A stretch of 29,412 nt of DNA from Actinidia chinensis (lineage: Eukaryota > Streptophyta > Magnoliopsida > Ericales > Actinidiaceae). A program made the position numbers and the translations under genes. The first letter of the stretch is position 1. Each line of letters starts with the position of its first letter. The DNA lies in assembly GCA_009663005.1 (NCBI GenBank), contig CM018906.1, forward strand, positions 14,009,841-14,039,252. Direction: 5' to 3'. Below the pieces are notes generated by a model that worked only from the letters and a program-made list of their open reading frames with translations, had not been told where the DNA came from and searched no databases. This document shows, in pieces, positions 11,032 through 22,872 of the stretch.

Positions 11032-11039
11032 TATATAAA
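11032..11039 (+). promoter_or_regulatory. Candidate TATA box of the broken gene, left-arm copy
   Basis: The sequence TATATAAA stands about 190 bases before the ATG at 11227 and is followed by a pyrimidine-rich leader. This is a normal spacing for a plant promoter. The mirror is 12672-12679 on the minus strand. Confidence 0.5.
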
Positions 11040-11176
11040 GAGATAACTTGAAAACTGTAACGATTATTTTGCTCTAAATTGGATTTCCCTACTTTGGTTT
11101 ATTTCTTATACATCATAACTCTGATTCCCATCTCTCTCCAGTACCAAAAATCTCACTTCTCTCCCAACTTCCTCTT

Positions 11177-11210
11177 GTTCTCTCTCTCTCTCTCTCCTCT
11201 CCTCTTCTCT
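11177..11210 (+). repeat. CT microsatellite in the presumed 5' leader
   Basis: This is a pyrimidine tract, mainly (CT)n, ending shortly before the ATG at 11227. Such tracts are common in plant 5' leaders. The mirror is 12501-12534. Confidence 0.85.
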
Positions 11211-11226
11211 CCTGTGTGTTTCTTCA

Positions 11227-11717
11227 ATGGCTACTCCAATCGACACCCCCAAAAGGCCTCCATCTCCAGCTCCGAATTCAAATTCAACTACGACATTTTC
11301 CTGAGGCTTTCGAGCTAGACACCCGAAAAAAATTCCCCGATCACTCTACCCGCCCTGAACGCGCCGGCTCCCGAGCCTTCCGAGACGACGACGAGATCAG
11401 GAGGTCAGAGAACATCAATTCCGAGTTTAAACAGAGAGCGATCAATACTCCAAGATGTCGGTGATCGTGTTCTCGGACCATTACGCATCTTCACAAATGC
11501 TTGCCTCTTCGAGGTTCAGACGAATTCTGGAACATTGTAAAGAAGTCGGATCACTTCATTTTGCCGGGTTGTTACTGATGTGGATCCGGGGAGAGGAAGG
11601 AGTCAGGCGAGAAGATCTGGAGAAGAATGATTCGTCGAGAAGACGAAGGACGACGGAGTTGCGGCGCTCAAGAGGTTGCGATTATGGCTGGGATGTTTTG
11701 CAAAATCAATAGGATGG
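11227..11717 (+). pseudogene. Broken first exon of an unidentified plant gene, left-arm copy
   Basis: I do not recognise the family. The exon starts at an ATG whose first codons read MATPIDTPKRPPSP and ends at a good splice donor (ATGG followed by GTAATT). Compared with the related copy at 24340-24777, the shared pieces are MATP, then NYDIF-LRLSS (NYDIFRELSR in the other copy), a charged segment around EVREH, DRVL and an Arg-rich stretch before VLQNQ. These lie in different frames here: the initial frame hits TGA right after the TTTF codons, and the NYDIF frame ends at TAG two codons after LRL. At least two frame changes therefore separate it from an intact exon. The region after the donor is lost in the assembly gap. 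It could be a pseudogene, or a real exon damaged by uncorrected sequencing errors; the mirror copy carries the same breaks, which favours the pseudogene. Confidence 0.6.
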
Positions 11718-11812
11718 GTAATTCCCTCCAATCCTAATTTTATTTTGTCACTCTTCTCTTATCCCAAGAATTGAGGTGTGGTTTCAGTTTTGGAATGATT
11801 TTGCGGAATGTT

Positions 11813-11912
11813 NNNNNNNNNNNNNNNNNNNNNNNNNNNNNNNNNNNNNNNNNNNNNNNNNNNNNNNNNNNNNNNNNNNNNNNNNNNNNNNNNNNNNNNN
11901 NNNNNNNNNNNN
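11813..11912. other. Assembly gap of exactly 100 N
   Basis: The run is exactly 100 N, a length commonly used as a placeholder for a gap of unknown size. It sits at the centre of the palindrome. The left contig ends 14 bases further into the shared sequence (11799-11812) than the right contig begins: base 11913 pairs with 11798. So both contigs stop at nearly the same point of the same locus, facing each other. Confidence 0.98.
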
Positions 11913-11994
11913 TCATTCCAAAACTGAAACCACACCTCAATTCTTGGGATAAGAGAAGAGTGACAAAATAAAATTAGGATTGGAGGGAATTACC

Positions 11995-12484
11995 CATCCT
12001 ATTGATTTTGCAAAACATCCCAGCCATAATCGCAACCTCTTGAGCGCCGCAACTCCGTCGTCCTTCGTCTTCTCGACGAATCATTCTTCTCCAGATCTTC
12101 TCGCCTGACTCCTTCCTCTCCCCGGATCCACATCAGTAACAACCCGGCAAAATGAAGTGATCCGACTTCTTTACAATGTTCCAGAATTCGTCTGAACCTC
12201 GAAGAGGCAAGCATTTGTGAAGATGCGTAATGGTCCGAGAACACGATCACCGACATCTTGGAGTATTGATCGCTCTCTGTTTAAACTCGGAATTGATGTT
12301 CTCTGACCTCCTGATCTCGTCGTCGTCTCGGAAGGCTCGGGAGCCGGCGCGTTCAGGGCGGGTAGAGTGATCGGGGAATTTTTTTCGGGTGTCTAGCTCG
12401 AAAGCCTCAGGAAAATGTCGTAGTTGAATTTGAATTCGGAGCTGGAGATGGAGGCCTTTTGGGGGTGTCGATTGGAGTAGCCAT
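11995..12484 (-). pseudogene. Broken first exon, right-arm mirror copy
   Basis: This is the reverse complement of 11227-11717, with ATG at 12484 and the splice donor just before the gap. It has the same frame breaks as the left copy. Together the two copies point toward each other across the N gap, so any downstream exons would lie in the missing sequence or are absent. Confidence 0.6.
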
Positions 12485-13221
12485 TGAAGAAACACACAGG
12501 AGAGAAGAGGAGAGGAGAGAGAGAGAGAGAGAACAAGAGGAAGTTGGGAGAGAAGTGAGATTTTTGGTACTGGAGAGAGATGGGAATCAGAGTTATGATG
12601 TATAAGAAATAAACCAAAGTAGGGAAATCCAATTTAGAGCAAAATAATCGTTACAGTTTTCAAGTTATCTCTTTATATATTACATTATTTTTTTGGTTGG
12701 TTAAATATTATTAAAAAAAATTTAAAAAATCGTAAATTTCTTAAAAATTAATAAAAATTTCCAACATTGTGAAATAAAATAATAAGCAAGTTGATCAAGA
12801 GAAAACAGCGAAAATAATTAAAGGCCACTTGCTTTCATTCAATTGCAACAAGAAAAACCGTGGGAATATATTGTATAGAAGTCTAGACAAGATTACAGGG
12901 AGAATTTTCAATTTGGCGGTAAAATAGATTTAAATTAATCATAATAATATCGGTTGAAGGTAGTAACTTCTAAATAATATCATACATGCATCATTGGATT
13001 AATTTTATCCTTTCTTCCACTGAAAAGACAAAGTTGTGAAATAAAAAACGAGAACCTTTGTTATTACGGAAAAACGGTGCTTAAGTCAAAAGAGTTAAAA
13101 ATGGCTCATTGACCATGTAATTAAAATTATTTGGTAACTCCAAATCGTAGATAAAATATCAATGCAGTACAAATTTGGAAGTCCTAGAATATTTTCACAT
13201 GAGTTAGAAATGCAAGATTAA

Positions 13222-13440
13222 AGTTCGTTTCGCGCACAGATTTTTTTCATTTTTTGAGATTTTTTCTTAAAAATAAGCAAAAAAGGAATCAAGTTGACTT
13301 TTTTACTTTTTTGTTTTTGATTTTTTATTAATTTTATCTAAAGTAAAGCCAACAAAAGCAACAAAAAAAAAAACAACTTGACTTTTTTGATAACAAACTT
13401 AAAAAAAACTTGATTTTTAAGTATTCCCAAATGGAGCCTA
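13222..13440 (-). mobile_element. hAT-like MITE, mirror of 10270-10489
   Basis: Right-arm copy of the 220 bp MITE. It differs from the left copy in the T-run region (the poly-T is interrupted by G) and has several single-base indels, making this one of the most divergent patches between the arms. Confidence 0.8.
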
Positions 13441-13697
13441 AGTTTTTATTGTAAGTCAAGAAATTATAAAAATGATTGTTTTTATAGTTTTGCAAAAAAT
13501 TATGTAGATGAAATGTAAACTATAATGTAACATGGTATGGTCCAAGTATCTAAGTCTTTCTTCTAATTTAGATGTGTAATTTTTTCTCTTGATTGTACTT
13601 GATCAACTTTCAAGACATAATAATATTGGTTAAAGGATTTTACAATGAAATAGTTTTGACAAAATATGTGTTTATGGATCGGTTAATGGCTTACAAT

Positions 13698-14253
13698 GTT
13701 CAAACACTAAGTGATATTTATTAATTATTTATTTTTTCTGTTTTTTAATTTAACCGGAAATAAAAACTTGTTTATGTGCTATTTATAATCGTAAATAGAC
13801 AAAATTACTACCACTTATTTTAAAAAATAGTGAAACAAAAAAAGGTGTTTTGTTTTGAATAAAAAATTTTCATCCACATTCCCTCTCAGCCAACCTCATC
13901 CACCCAACTCCACCACCCACCACCACCCACGCCGCCACGCCACCACCGCCACCACTCCCCTCACCGCCACGATGCCCCAACACCACCTCCTTACATCTTG
14001 TCTCCGCCACCACCACCACCCCACACCACTACTCCTCCTCTATGATTCTCCGTCTCCACACCACCGGACCACTACTTTTTTAAAATAATTTCAAAAAACT
14101 GTAAAAATAAAAATATTTTTTGTATTTAACATGTTTAAAAAAGGTGAATACAAATATATTTTTAGTTTCTGTTTTATAAAAACATAAAATAAAACTAAAA
14201 AATATAAAACAACACAAAAAAACAGAAAGTAAAAATATTACCAAACGTCCCCT
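13698..14253 (-). mobile_element. GTGG-cored MITE, mirror of 9457-10012
   Basis: Right-arm copy, essentially identical to the left-arm element in ends and core. Confidence 0.6.
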
Positions 14254-16864
14254 TAGAGTACAAGGGATCCAAGCATTACTTTACCAAATGTACTGTTGAT
14301 AAATTAATTAAAAATGTATACAACTCAAAATTTAATTTTAAGAACAACATGCATCGACCTAAAAATAAGCATTGAAAACTAGGTAAAGGGAGAGAAGAAG
14401 TCAAATTCATTTTAAGATTTGGAAGACAAACATAGTTCTTGGCCAAGCCATGGGCGAGCAAAACTTGAAACAACACATGAATTACTAGCATTAAAACTAA
14501 AGTAATTAACAACAAGAATGGAAGAGGAATTAACAACAAGAATGGAAGAGGAATGATAGTCAATAGAAATTCAAAATCCAAATTAAATTTAAGTAAAATT
14601 ACAACTATTTGAATTGTAGCAAAAGTAGGAACAAGATTACAAGTTTTAAATTCCAAAACAAGTAATCTTTCTCTTCCGTCCAATCTCTCAAGCTATGACT
14701 AGAAATAATATTTGATTTAAGAAACTTGAAAAAGTAAAGTAGTAGGAAAGGAGAGATATCTTCAAGACTAAAATCTCTCAAAAAATTCTACACTGAGTTT
14801 TAAGCCTTTTATATACTGGGATTTCCTCCATACTGGAGATGCAGGAGTGAAAGGACAAAAAACACCCTTGAAAGACAAACTCTTGTGACTTTGAGGTGTT
14901 CGCAACCTGATTCAAATGCGTTGGAATTTCCAAGCGGTCGAGCTTCATATTTCATTCTTGGCTTCTTCAATCTCAATCGGTGAGAAGAACAATTCAATGC
15001 AAAAGGTTCAGTTCTCCTTTACTTCTAGCTCATAGGTTGAGGATTAGTTTTCAACCCCCCCCCCCCCACCCCCCCCTCGGTGGAATTTAGTTTTGACCTC
15101 TGCTGCATTCAACGGTAGAACTAAAGGTTTAAACGGTTTGGACAATCCATTTGATACTCTGCTCCTATTCTACTGATTAAGATGGTTTCGACGGTTCATC
15201 ATTGTTTATAATGCTTCTGGCTCTCTTCTATCGGTTAGAACCTCAAGGTTCAACTAGAAACTTGGAAAAATCCTAAATTTAGTGCAAACAACTACTATCA
15301 CTCCAGGCTCAATTCCTTGCCTCTTTTGACATCTTTTTATGCTCCATTGCTACCTGCAAAATAGTTAAAACACCTTGTAAAATAATGGTTAAGTAGAATC
15401 AATAAGTATATAAATGTTCCAAAGTGTGGGGGAAAATATATTGGTAAATAACATTGAAAATGCATGAATCATCCACCTCAGTGATTGATATTATTATAGG
15501 TATGACTATGAGACGCTAAAATGGACATAAGTTCTAAATTACCACTGAAATAATTTTTTCAAAGATAGTATCTTTATGGGGTCAACTCTATTGAACATTA
15601 GTTGAATGGAAATAAACTAGACAAATATCAAGCCATGGAAGTGACAGATGAGGACGTTTTCCTCAGTGAAAATTGATGGATTTAAAGCATCCCCATTTGT
15701 CTCTTCCTCCCCCCCCTCTGCCCCTACTCCAACATACGAAAAATACTCTACTACAAACTGAATTGCAACCAAACCATACTCTGAGCCATTGGTCGCCACC
15801 AACTCGACGTGGTCATCGCCTCCATTCCAACATGTTGCCGTTCACCACTATACTGCTCGTCTTCGTAAGACTTGTCTTTTGCCCAATGGGTAAATTCTCT
15901 TTTTTATACATTTGGAAATTTGTTTTGGTGCAAGTCACGAAAGGTTCAAATCAACATTGCCACCAAAGGTGGCGTTTTTTTTTTGGTCATTAGAGGTGTG
16001 CAGTTTTTTTTTTGTAATGTGAATTTTCTTGGTGTAAGTTATTTGTGATTGGGTGCAAGGCAACGGCACCCACATAGACCCTGACTGCCCCCGTGTACAT
16101 CTGACTTGCCCCCAGGAACAAATGACTTGACAATAAGAAAACTCCACTGACAAAGCCGGAACTTGCAAATGAGCACAAAGTTATTTTAAAAAAATGGATA
16201 ACAAGAGACTGAGAAAAGAGGGGGCTAGGAATCGAATCCCCCATGGAATATTTGAATTTGAGGGAAAGCATAGGCGTTTTGCCCTTCTTGTCATCGCAAC
16301 ATGTCAAAAAAATATAAGATCGCCTGTAGTTGCTACATCACCCCACTGTCTCTTTTCTCTCTTCTCCTCCATATCTTTCGTCTCTCAATTTTCTTTCCTC
16401 CATTGCCATCACTGTATATGTAGCCATCCTACTCATCAAGAAGGTCTCACCTATGTCCTAGCTCCACTTGCGAGCAGGGAGGGGGCAATGATCATATGAT
16501 ATTAATAAAATATGAGCATATATGCACATTGCACCGAACACAGATTTCACATGGATGAGTGCCCATAAATCTCCCTCTAACTACCTAATCTCCCTTCAAT
16601 TGCACACCCCTTCAAAACTACAACTAAAATCCATAGCCTACTCTTTTGGTTACTAAACCTCTCTACGGATCGAAAAAGGAGTCGTAAAACAACTAGTGAA
16701 ATAGAGTGCAAGAGAAAAGCAGAATGATTTGAAAGACCCCAGGGATATTGGTGTAGGAGTCTTTTCTCCTGTCGATAGAAACGAGAGGAAAAGGATGGGA
16801 GAGGGAGAGAAATGATAGGAGCATGGCTTTAAATCGAAGTTTTTGAATATGAAAGGAAAGACGA
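14254..16864 (-). other. Right-arm mirror of 6846-9456, no gene
   Basis: It contains the mirror of the TATA segment (14806-14815), the 24 bp duplication (14506-14553) and the C13-A-C8 run (15055-15076). No gene was found on either strand. Confidence 0.5.
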
Positions 16865-17413
16865 AGACGGGGCAAAATTGTTTGAATTTCTTTCCATTTT
16901 CAAAATCATGTAGTTGAATTTCCCTTCTATTTTCCCCTTTGTAATATGACATGAGTCCCTATTTCCACTCATATGAGATTCTCCCGAATAAAACTACTAG
17001 ACTTGAAACCATTGTAGAAAAAGTTAAAACAAAGTTTAGTCATGGCCACCTCCTAAATTTTAATAAGGTGTACGTATGGACTTTCCCCGAATAAAAAACT
17101 CACAGACGTAAACCACTTGTAGAAAAAAGTTAAACGATTGAGTATGGCAATATTTTTAATTAAGGTGGACGTATTGGAAATGAACATTCTAGACTTAAAA
17201 CCACTTGTAGAAAAAGTTTTAAAAACAATTTTTTCCCATTTTCAAATTCAGTAGTGATATTTCTCCATATTTTTTCACATTTGTCGGGAATTCGAGGCCC
17301 CAATCTTCCAATACTTCGAGATTCTCCGAATAAAAAACCCAATAGACGGCATGCTCAAACCATGTGTAGATAAGTTAAACAATTTTAGTCATTGTATATT
17401 TTAATTAAGGTTC
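16865..17413 (-). repeat. Degenerate ~100 bp repeat, mirror of 6297-6845
   Basis: Same block order in reverse complement, with no difference large enough to notice by eye. Confidence 0.7.
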
Positions 17414-18559
17414 AATTTGATATGAAACCATATAGCTAAGGGGTTTCTCCTCCCTCGTATATATTTTATTTTTATCTTTTTTTTTTTCCTTTCACGGGAC
17501 TCGGTGTTTTTAGTCTCAAATCTAGATTATTAGGTAAGGACGGTGAAAAACCGAACAAAGGGACACTGACCAGGGATGTATATTAATTTAAAAAGAAATT
17601 TGTGTCATTTTATTAGTGAAGATTTGAGTATAGGTACTCCACTGCTTCATTATCGTGTTGAAAAATTATTGCAAAAAATTACAAAAAAAAAATCTTAGGG
17701 TTTGACTCGGGGTAACATTTAAATCTTATCATCTTAACTGTGACAATTTAAATTCAGATTTTTGATCTGATTATAATTAAAATCTTTCGCTAATCTTTAT
17801 TTATTAGGATTAAACATAATCAACTAATTCTTATAAAAAATTATAAAAATAACAAAGTGCCAGAAAAGTTAAAAGAGCTATTCGACATAAGTACTCAATA
17901 AGTTAAACCATTATAAAAAGTAAAGCGAAATAAAAGAGCCTACCTAGCTCCCTTCCAAACTTGTTTAAGTTGTTGTAGTACTCAAGTGAGTCATTGATTG
18001 ATAATTTTTCAGACGTGAGAACTCTCAGATGCTGGTAGTTAGCTTACAACAACAATTTTCTCAATAAGTGGTGTAATACCTAAAAGCCTCAAACTCATGA
18101 CAAGTCTGTCAAAAAAATATCAAATTTCGGTGCAGATATTAAAAAAATGACCACTTATCACATTCAAGGCAATGGAGTGAAAAACGAGTGTGAAGCAGCG
18201 GAGAACTTTCAGAATGCGTAAAGGAGTAAGAGAAGCACAAATACCATTCATGCATGTGGCTGCTAATAAATGATACAAAGTTCTTATTAGCTAAACTCCA
18301 GTAAATTACATATGATTGAAGAAAATTTTTAATTACAAATTAGTTTTTTCAAATATTGTATGTCAAATGATGAGATGACTGTTGGGGCCACCATACACGG
18401 ACCTTTCTTATAATTAAATATAAATAAATTTTTGGTAAAAAGCCAAACACAAAAATAGAAATTTAAAAAAATCATAGAAAAAATTGCAAGACGTACTAAA
18501 GCAACTCATTTGAGAGTGAATTAGATAAAGATGATTCATAAACTCCACTCAACCCTACT
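17414..18559 (-). other. Right-arm mirror of 5151-6296, no gene
   Basis: AT-rich sequence with no supported feature, as in the left arm. Confidence 0.4.
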
Positions 18560-18961
18560 CGATTGGGGTGACAATTGGATACTTTCCGGGGAGGGAGAAA
18601 AATATAAAAAAAAATTTGGGGATAATTTTACTTGCCTCTTCCCAATACCTTTCCCGACTCCTCCCCGCTGAGTAATATATATTTATTTATTATATTTATA
18701 TTAATTAATATATATTTTGCATATTTAATAATAAAAATTGACAAATATATAAGACATAAACAATAGTCTTTTTTTACTAAGTGGAAGTTATTTACTTGTT
18801 ATTATGTTAGTTTTACTAGTTGTCATATTTGAATGTAATTAGTTTGTAGTCGATGAAGAAAAAAAAAAGTAACAAAAAATGGAGACGGGGTGGAAAATTT
18901 GATACCCGTGGAAAATGGGGATAAAGTAGTCAAATTTTAATCTGTCGGGATCGGGGAGGAG
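18560..18961 (-). repeat. C-rich foldback repeat, mirror of 4749-5150
   Basis: Reverse complement of the left-arm repeat, with the same inverted G/C-rich blocks around an AT core. Confidence 0.45.
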
Positions 18962-19902
18962 ATGAAAATTAACTATGAACCTTTCCTTTATAGCAATTCT
19001 AGCGGACGTTGTGAGTACAATATTTTTGATTCTACGAGGTGAATTAACCTCCTAACTGTTTTATCTATTCCTGCAGTGAAAAATACAACCAACTCTAAGC
19101 ATTCAAGTAATTTACTTTGTATCCTGGCTTTGAGCATCTTCAAGTAAGGTGCTGGATGAGATACCTTCTTTGCCTCAATATTACTTATCTTTCCCTATCT
19201 AAAACAGAAGAAAAAAACACTTTAGCACTTATTTTATTGAACCCATTCTGAATTGGTGATTAAATATGCTTGAAGAAGGGATTTGGTTTGCTTGACCAAT
19301 GTTTAGTCCGACGTTGAACATGCCTTGGAAAGATTGTGGGATACATGGCCATGACAAGAAATCCTAATGTGTCTTCCAAAGGGATTTGTGTCAAGGACAA
19401 GGGGTGTCCGAGTGGTAGTGATGTGGAGTGTCCAAGAGGAGGTGGACCCATGTACTAAAAACTCATACTCAATTTATTATATTTACTTTGAAAGGAGAGG
19501 TCGTTTTTATCGACAAAAAAGAAAAATAATAAAATTTTATTCTAAAAAAAATAAAAAACAACAAACAAATTCATGTATCTGCTGCCAGTATATTTTTTTT
19601 AACCCAATCATGAGTTGGGGAATAGCTAGGAGATCATTTGAATATGTTTATTTTTTTCGGAATGATTGTGGGACCTAATGAAGTAATTTAACATCAAGGA
19701 TCAAAATGGGATGTACTATAAAATTAAGGATACTGTAGCGTAATTAGGGCTATAACAGAGCCCCCAATCAGCGAGACCTATTTCTTGGTCTGCAATTCAA
19801 CGTCTCGCTCTCGCTCGCTCGCTCGCTCTCTTCTCCCTAATCGCCGGACACCACTGCAGGAAATCGCGCACGGTGACCACCATCGCACACCATCCCACCC
19901 TC

Positions 19903-19939
<37 letters not shown>

Positions 19940-20066
19940 CACGGTTCGCTCTCACTATCTCTCACAAACTTCACCACCACCACGGGAACGCATTTCCCTT
20001 TCCCCCTTTCCCCAATTTCCCCAATTTTCTATTTTTTTTCCTTTTGCCCTAAATTTTGGTCTCAGG
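18962..20066 (-). other. Right-arm mirror of 3644-4748, with CT microsatellite
   Basis: It contains the (CT)n tract at 19903-19938 and the CGCT repeat at 19804-19827. The plus-strand frame starting at 19785 ends at 109 codons here but at 145 codons in the left arm because of one base in a G-run, which argues against a real gene. Confidence 0.5.
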
Positions 20067-20511
20067 GGCTGTTTGGCTACCGGATTAAGGAGAGGGATAA
20101 CTTTTTCCGGATAATTTTTCCTTCCGGTGTTGGCTGGCGGATATGGAGGCAGGATAATTTATGTCCCAGAATATTTAATGCCTCGAGGTGGAAAAGGAGG
20201 ATAAATTTTTGGGTGGTATAGACCTTAATTTAAAAGTTACAGGATAAGGAGGTGGGGGATAAGAAAAAAAAAAGGATAAAGATAAATAAAATGTATAATT
20301 TTTTATATAGAGAGGAAGAATAAAATATATATTTAATAAACTAAAGATGTTATAGTTTGGTTCTCTCTATATTATGTCTTCCTGATCTCCACCCATTTCT
20401 AAAAGTATCCAAACAAAATTAAAAGTTATCCCCCTCTAAAAAATTATCCCGTCTAAAATTTATCCCCCCTCTAAAAGTTATCCCCTCCCATATCCTCCAG
20501 CCAAACAAGAG
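20067..20511 (-). mobile_element. GGATAA-rich MITE, mirror of 3199-3643
   Basis: Right-arm copy with the same ends. On this strand TCA precedes GGGGCTGTTTGG and TCA follows the GAGC end. Small indels relative to the left copy occur near 20227-20232 and 20395-20400. Confidence 0.7.
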
Positions 20512-20806
20512 CTCATCACAGACACAAATCGGTCAGGCGAGATCAGCCACACATGTGCTAATGCCTTGGCGGGTACGGTTAGGATTCCATTGATCGCGGC
20601 GGAATGAGTTCTCGCAGCACTCGCTTGTGGTAGGGATTTTTAACTTGATTTATTAATTTTGAAAAAGCGAAAGACATATCATAAAGCGTATGGTTGATTC
20701 GTTGAGTGGCTAATTATTTAATGTAGAAAAATACATTTATGTGTTGAAGTTGGCGAGGGCTTAACTCATGATTGCTGAGTTATGTGCTTTCAGGGATATA
20801 TATGCT

Positions 20807-20982
20807 TCGTATAACTTTTTAGTTAATGTGAAGAACATAAACTAGTTGGTATAATTGTGGGATGGTTTGGTGATGTTGTTAACATTTTTAGTTAATGTGA
20901 AGACATAAACTAGTTGGTATAATTGGGTGTTGGTTTTGATGTGTTAACATTTTTAGTATGTGAAGGGACATAAACTAGTTGG
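20807..20982 (-). repeat. 65-68 bp tandem repeat, mirror of 2728-2903
   Basis: The same three starts of the repeat motif in reverse complement, with the same spacing. Confidence 0.85.
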
Positions 20983-22872
20983 TGTTTGTGGATTGAGTGG
21001 TTATGTGTTTTAACTTATTTTAGAGTGTTGGTGTGTTGACTGAGGCGAGATTATGCCATCCTAGAGTCGTGTGTGTGGGGTGGGGGTGGGCGGGGACATA
21101 TCTAGAAGGAGTGGTGTGAGGTTGTCAACCTAGAAGCCAGGAGAACGGTGTGATTGGGTTGTAACATGCCTAAGGAGGGGAAGTGGAGGACGATGACCTC
21201 GAGAACGGTAGCAAACATAAGAAAGGGGAAATGGAGGAATAATTAACTTACCATCTACACATTCTTCATGAAAAACATACATTGCGTTTTTCACATCACT
21301 GATTTTCTAAATGGGTATCGATTATAAAGTTTTTTTCTTTTTATATAATAAAAAACCGTATAAAGTTCTTTCTTTTATGTAATGAAAATCGTATTGTGCT
21401 TGAAGGATGTCACGTACTAGATTCCAAAACCTAGAGGAGTATGAATAAAAAAGTCCAAAAAATAATTCTAAATTTGGAAATCTTAAAAATTTGGGCATCA
21501 AATCTCCATGTAAATTAGACAACCCACTCACACATTGACACTCTCGAAAAATAGGAAATTTGGGGAGGGGGAGGGAAAAAGATAGTGTAGAACACAAGCA
21601 TATAATAGCAAACCTACTCTTAATCACTCTATCATAAAAACATAACAAATATCATCGACTCTCTAATCTCGTGATACGAAGAACAAACAAACATGTCCCA
21701 ACTCACGGTCTAACATGCACAACTGTGGCACTGACACACGCAATTCGACAAATCTAACAGGAACACATTTTTACACGCGTTCCAATTCAAGAGTCTAAAG
21801 GATTGTCACTCACTGCTAATCACAACTGAGAAAAAGAATCAACTTCTGGTCATATACACCCTCCGCCAAAAAAAACATGTACCACTCGGACAACTTCTAA
21901 TAGAAGTCTTCATAAATAGAAGAAAAACACATGGCATCAAGCTAAATAGTTGTAAATGTAATTAATGGGTATAAACCATAGTAGCCTAAGGTGAGTGGAG
22001 AAAAGTAATTGAGGTCCCCCATAAACTGAACCTTAAGGGATCTCCAAACCAACATCAAACTTCATAAAAATAGTTTAAATTTACTGGAAAGCCCCCCCAC
22101 CCCCCCACCCACTCTCCAATCCTTTCACCAAATTTAAATCAAAAGAAGGGGGAACAAAATTGTTCATCAAATCAAGAATTTCACCAATCTTTCAATCAAA
22201 CTTCATTTTTTTCCAACTTTTTTTAAAAGTAAGGATTAGTGGGGGTTTACCCTCAAATCTAATTTTTGGAAAAAGTGGGAATTTTGTTAGAAGATTCACT
22301 GAAAGCAGAGTAAAAGTCTTAGGATCAAATAAGTTTTTACCAATTTTTCACTTGAATTCCGTAGAAAAAAAGAGAAAAAAAATAGGGAGTGGTCTAACTT
22401 GTTCCTATCAAGGAGAAAACAAAATTCACAACCATAGGAATGCACTATAATGAAAATAAGGGGAGTGGTTTTTGTTAGAGAAACTGGATGGATAGATGCA
22501 AGTGTTGATAAAATCAGAATACTTCAAGGCACGTTTAATCTGCTCTTCTTAAGACGTGAAGTGCCCCATCACTGGTGTGCAATGGTCAAGGCAAACCGTC
22601 TCCCAAAATACAATGACGCCCAATAATTATGATGTGTGTTGATAGTGTTTTGCATAAATGTGAACAGTGCCCAAAATAGCAAAACACCAAAATAAAACAA
22701 AAGGAAAATTAATTAACTGCCTCAAGCACTTAAAATTCTGCCTCTAGAAGTTATAAGGCATAGCTGCCTCTAACTGTCACTTTGTCCCTTGATAACTGTC
22801 ATTTTGTCTTATAAATATCAGCCATTTGATGGCTTAGATCAAAACCATCAAGATTAATAAAACTAAGGTTCA
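20983..22872 (-). other. Right-arm mirror of 838-2727, no gene
   Basis: No gene is supported. A 96-codon plus-strand frame at 22160-22450 exists only in this arm because of a 1-base difference near 22180; it has no recognisable domain. Several indels relative to the left arm cluster at 21195-21300. Confidence 0.45.

Larger units (their letters stand above)
1..11812 (+). repeat. Left arm of a ~11.8 kb near-perfect inverted repeat
   Basis: This whole segment reappears as its reverse complement at 11913-23709; position p pairs with about 23710-p. The pairing was checked at many landmarks, including the G8-T-G13 run at 8634-8655, the 24 bp duplication at 9157-9204, the CT microsatellite and the exon next to the gap. 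The arm reaches the first base of the window, so its true outer end cannot be seen here. Differences from the other arm are substitutions and short indels, many in homopolymers. This may be a genomic inverted duplication or the same locus assembled twice; the sequence alone cannot decide. Confidence 0.97.

Noticed and set aside
11740..11971. Open frames running through the N gap
   Set aside because: They are made of undetermined residues across the gap and have no meaning.
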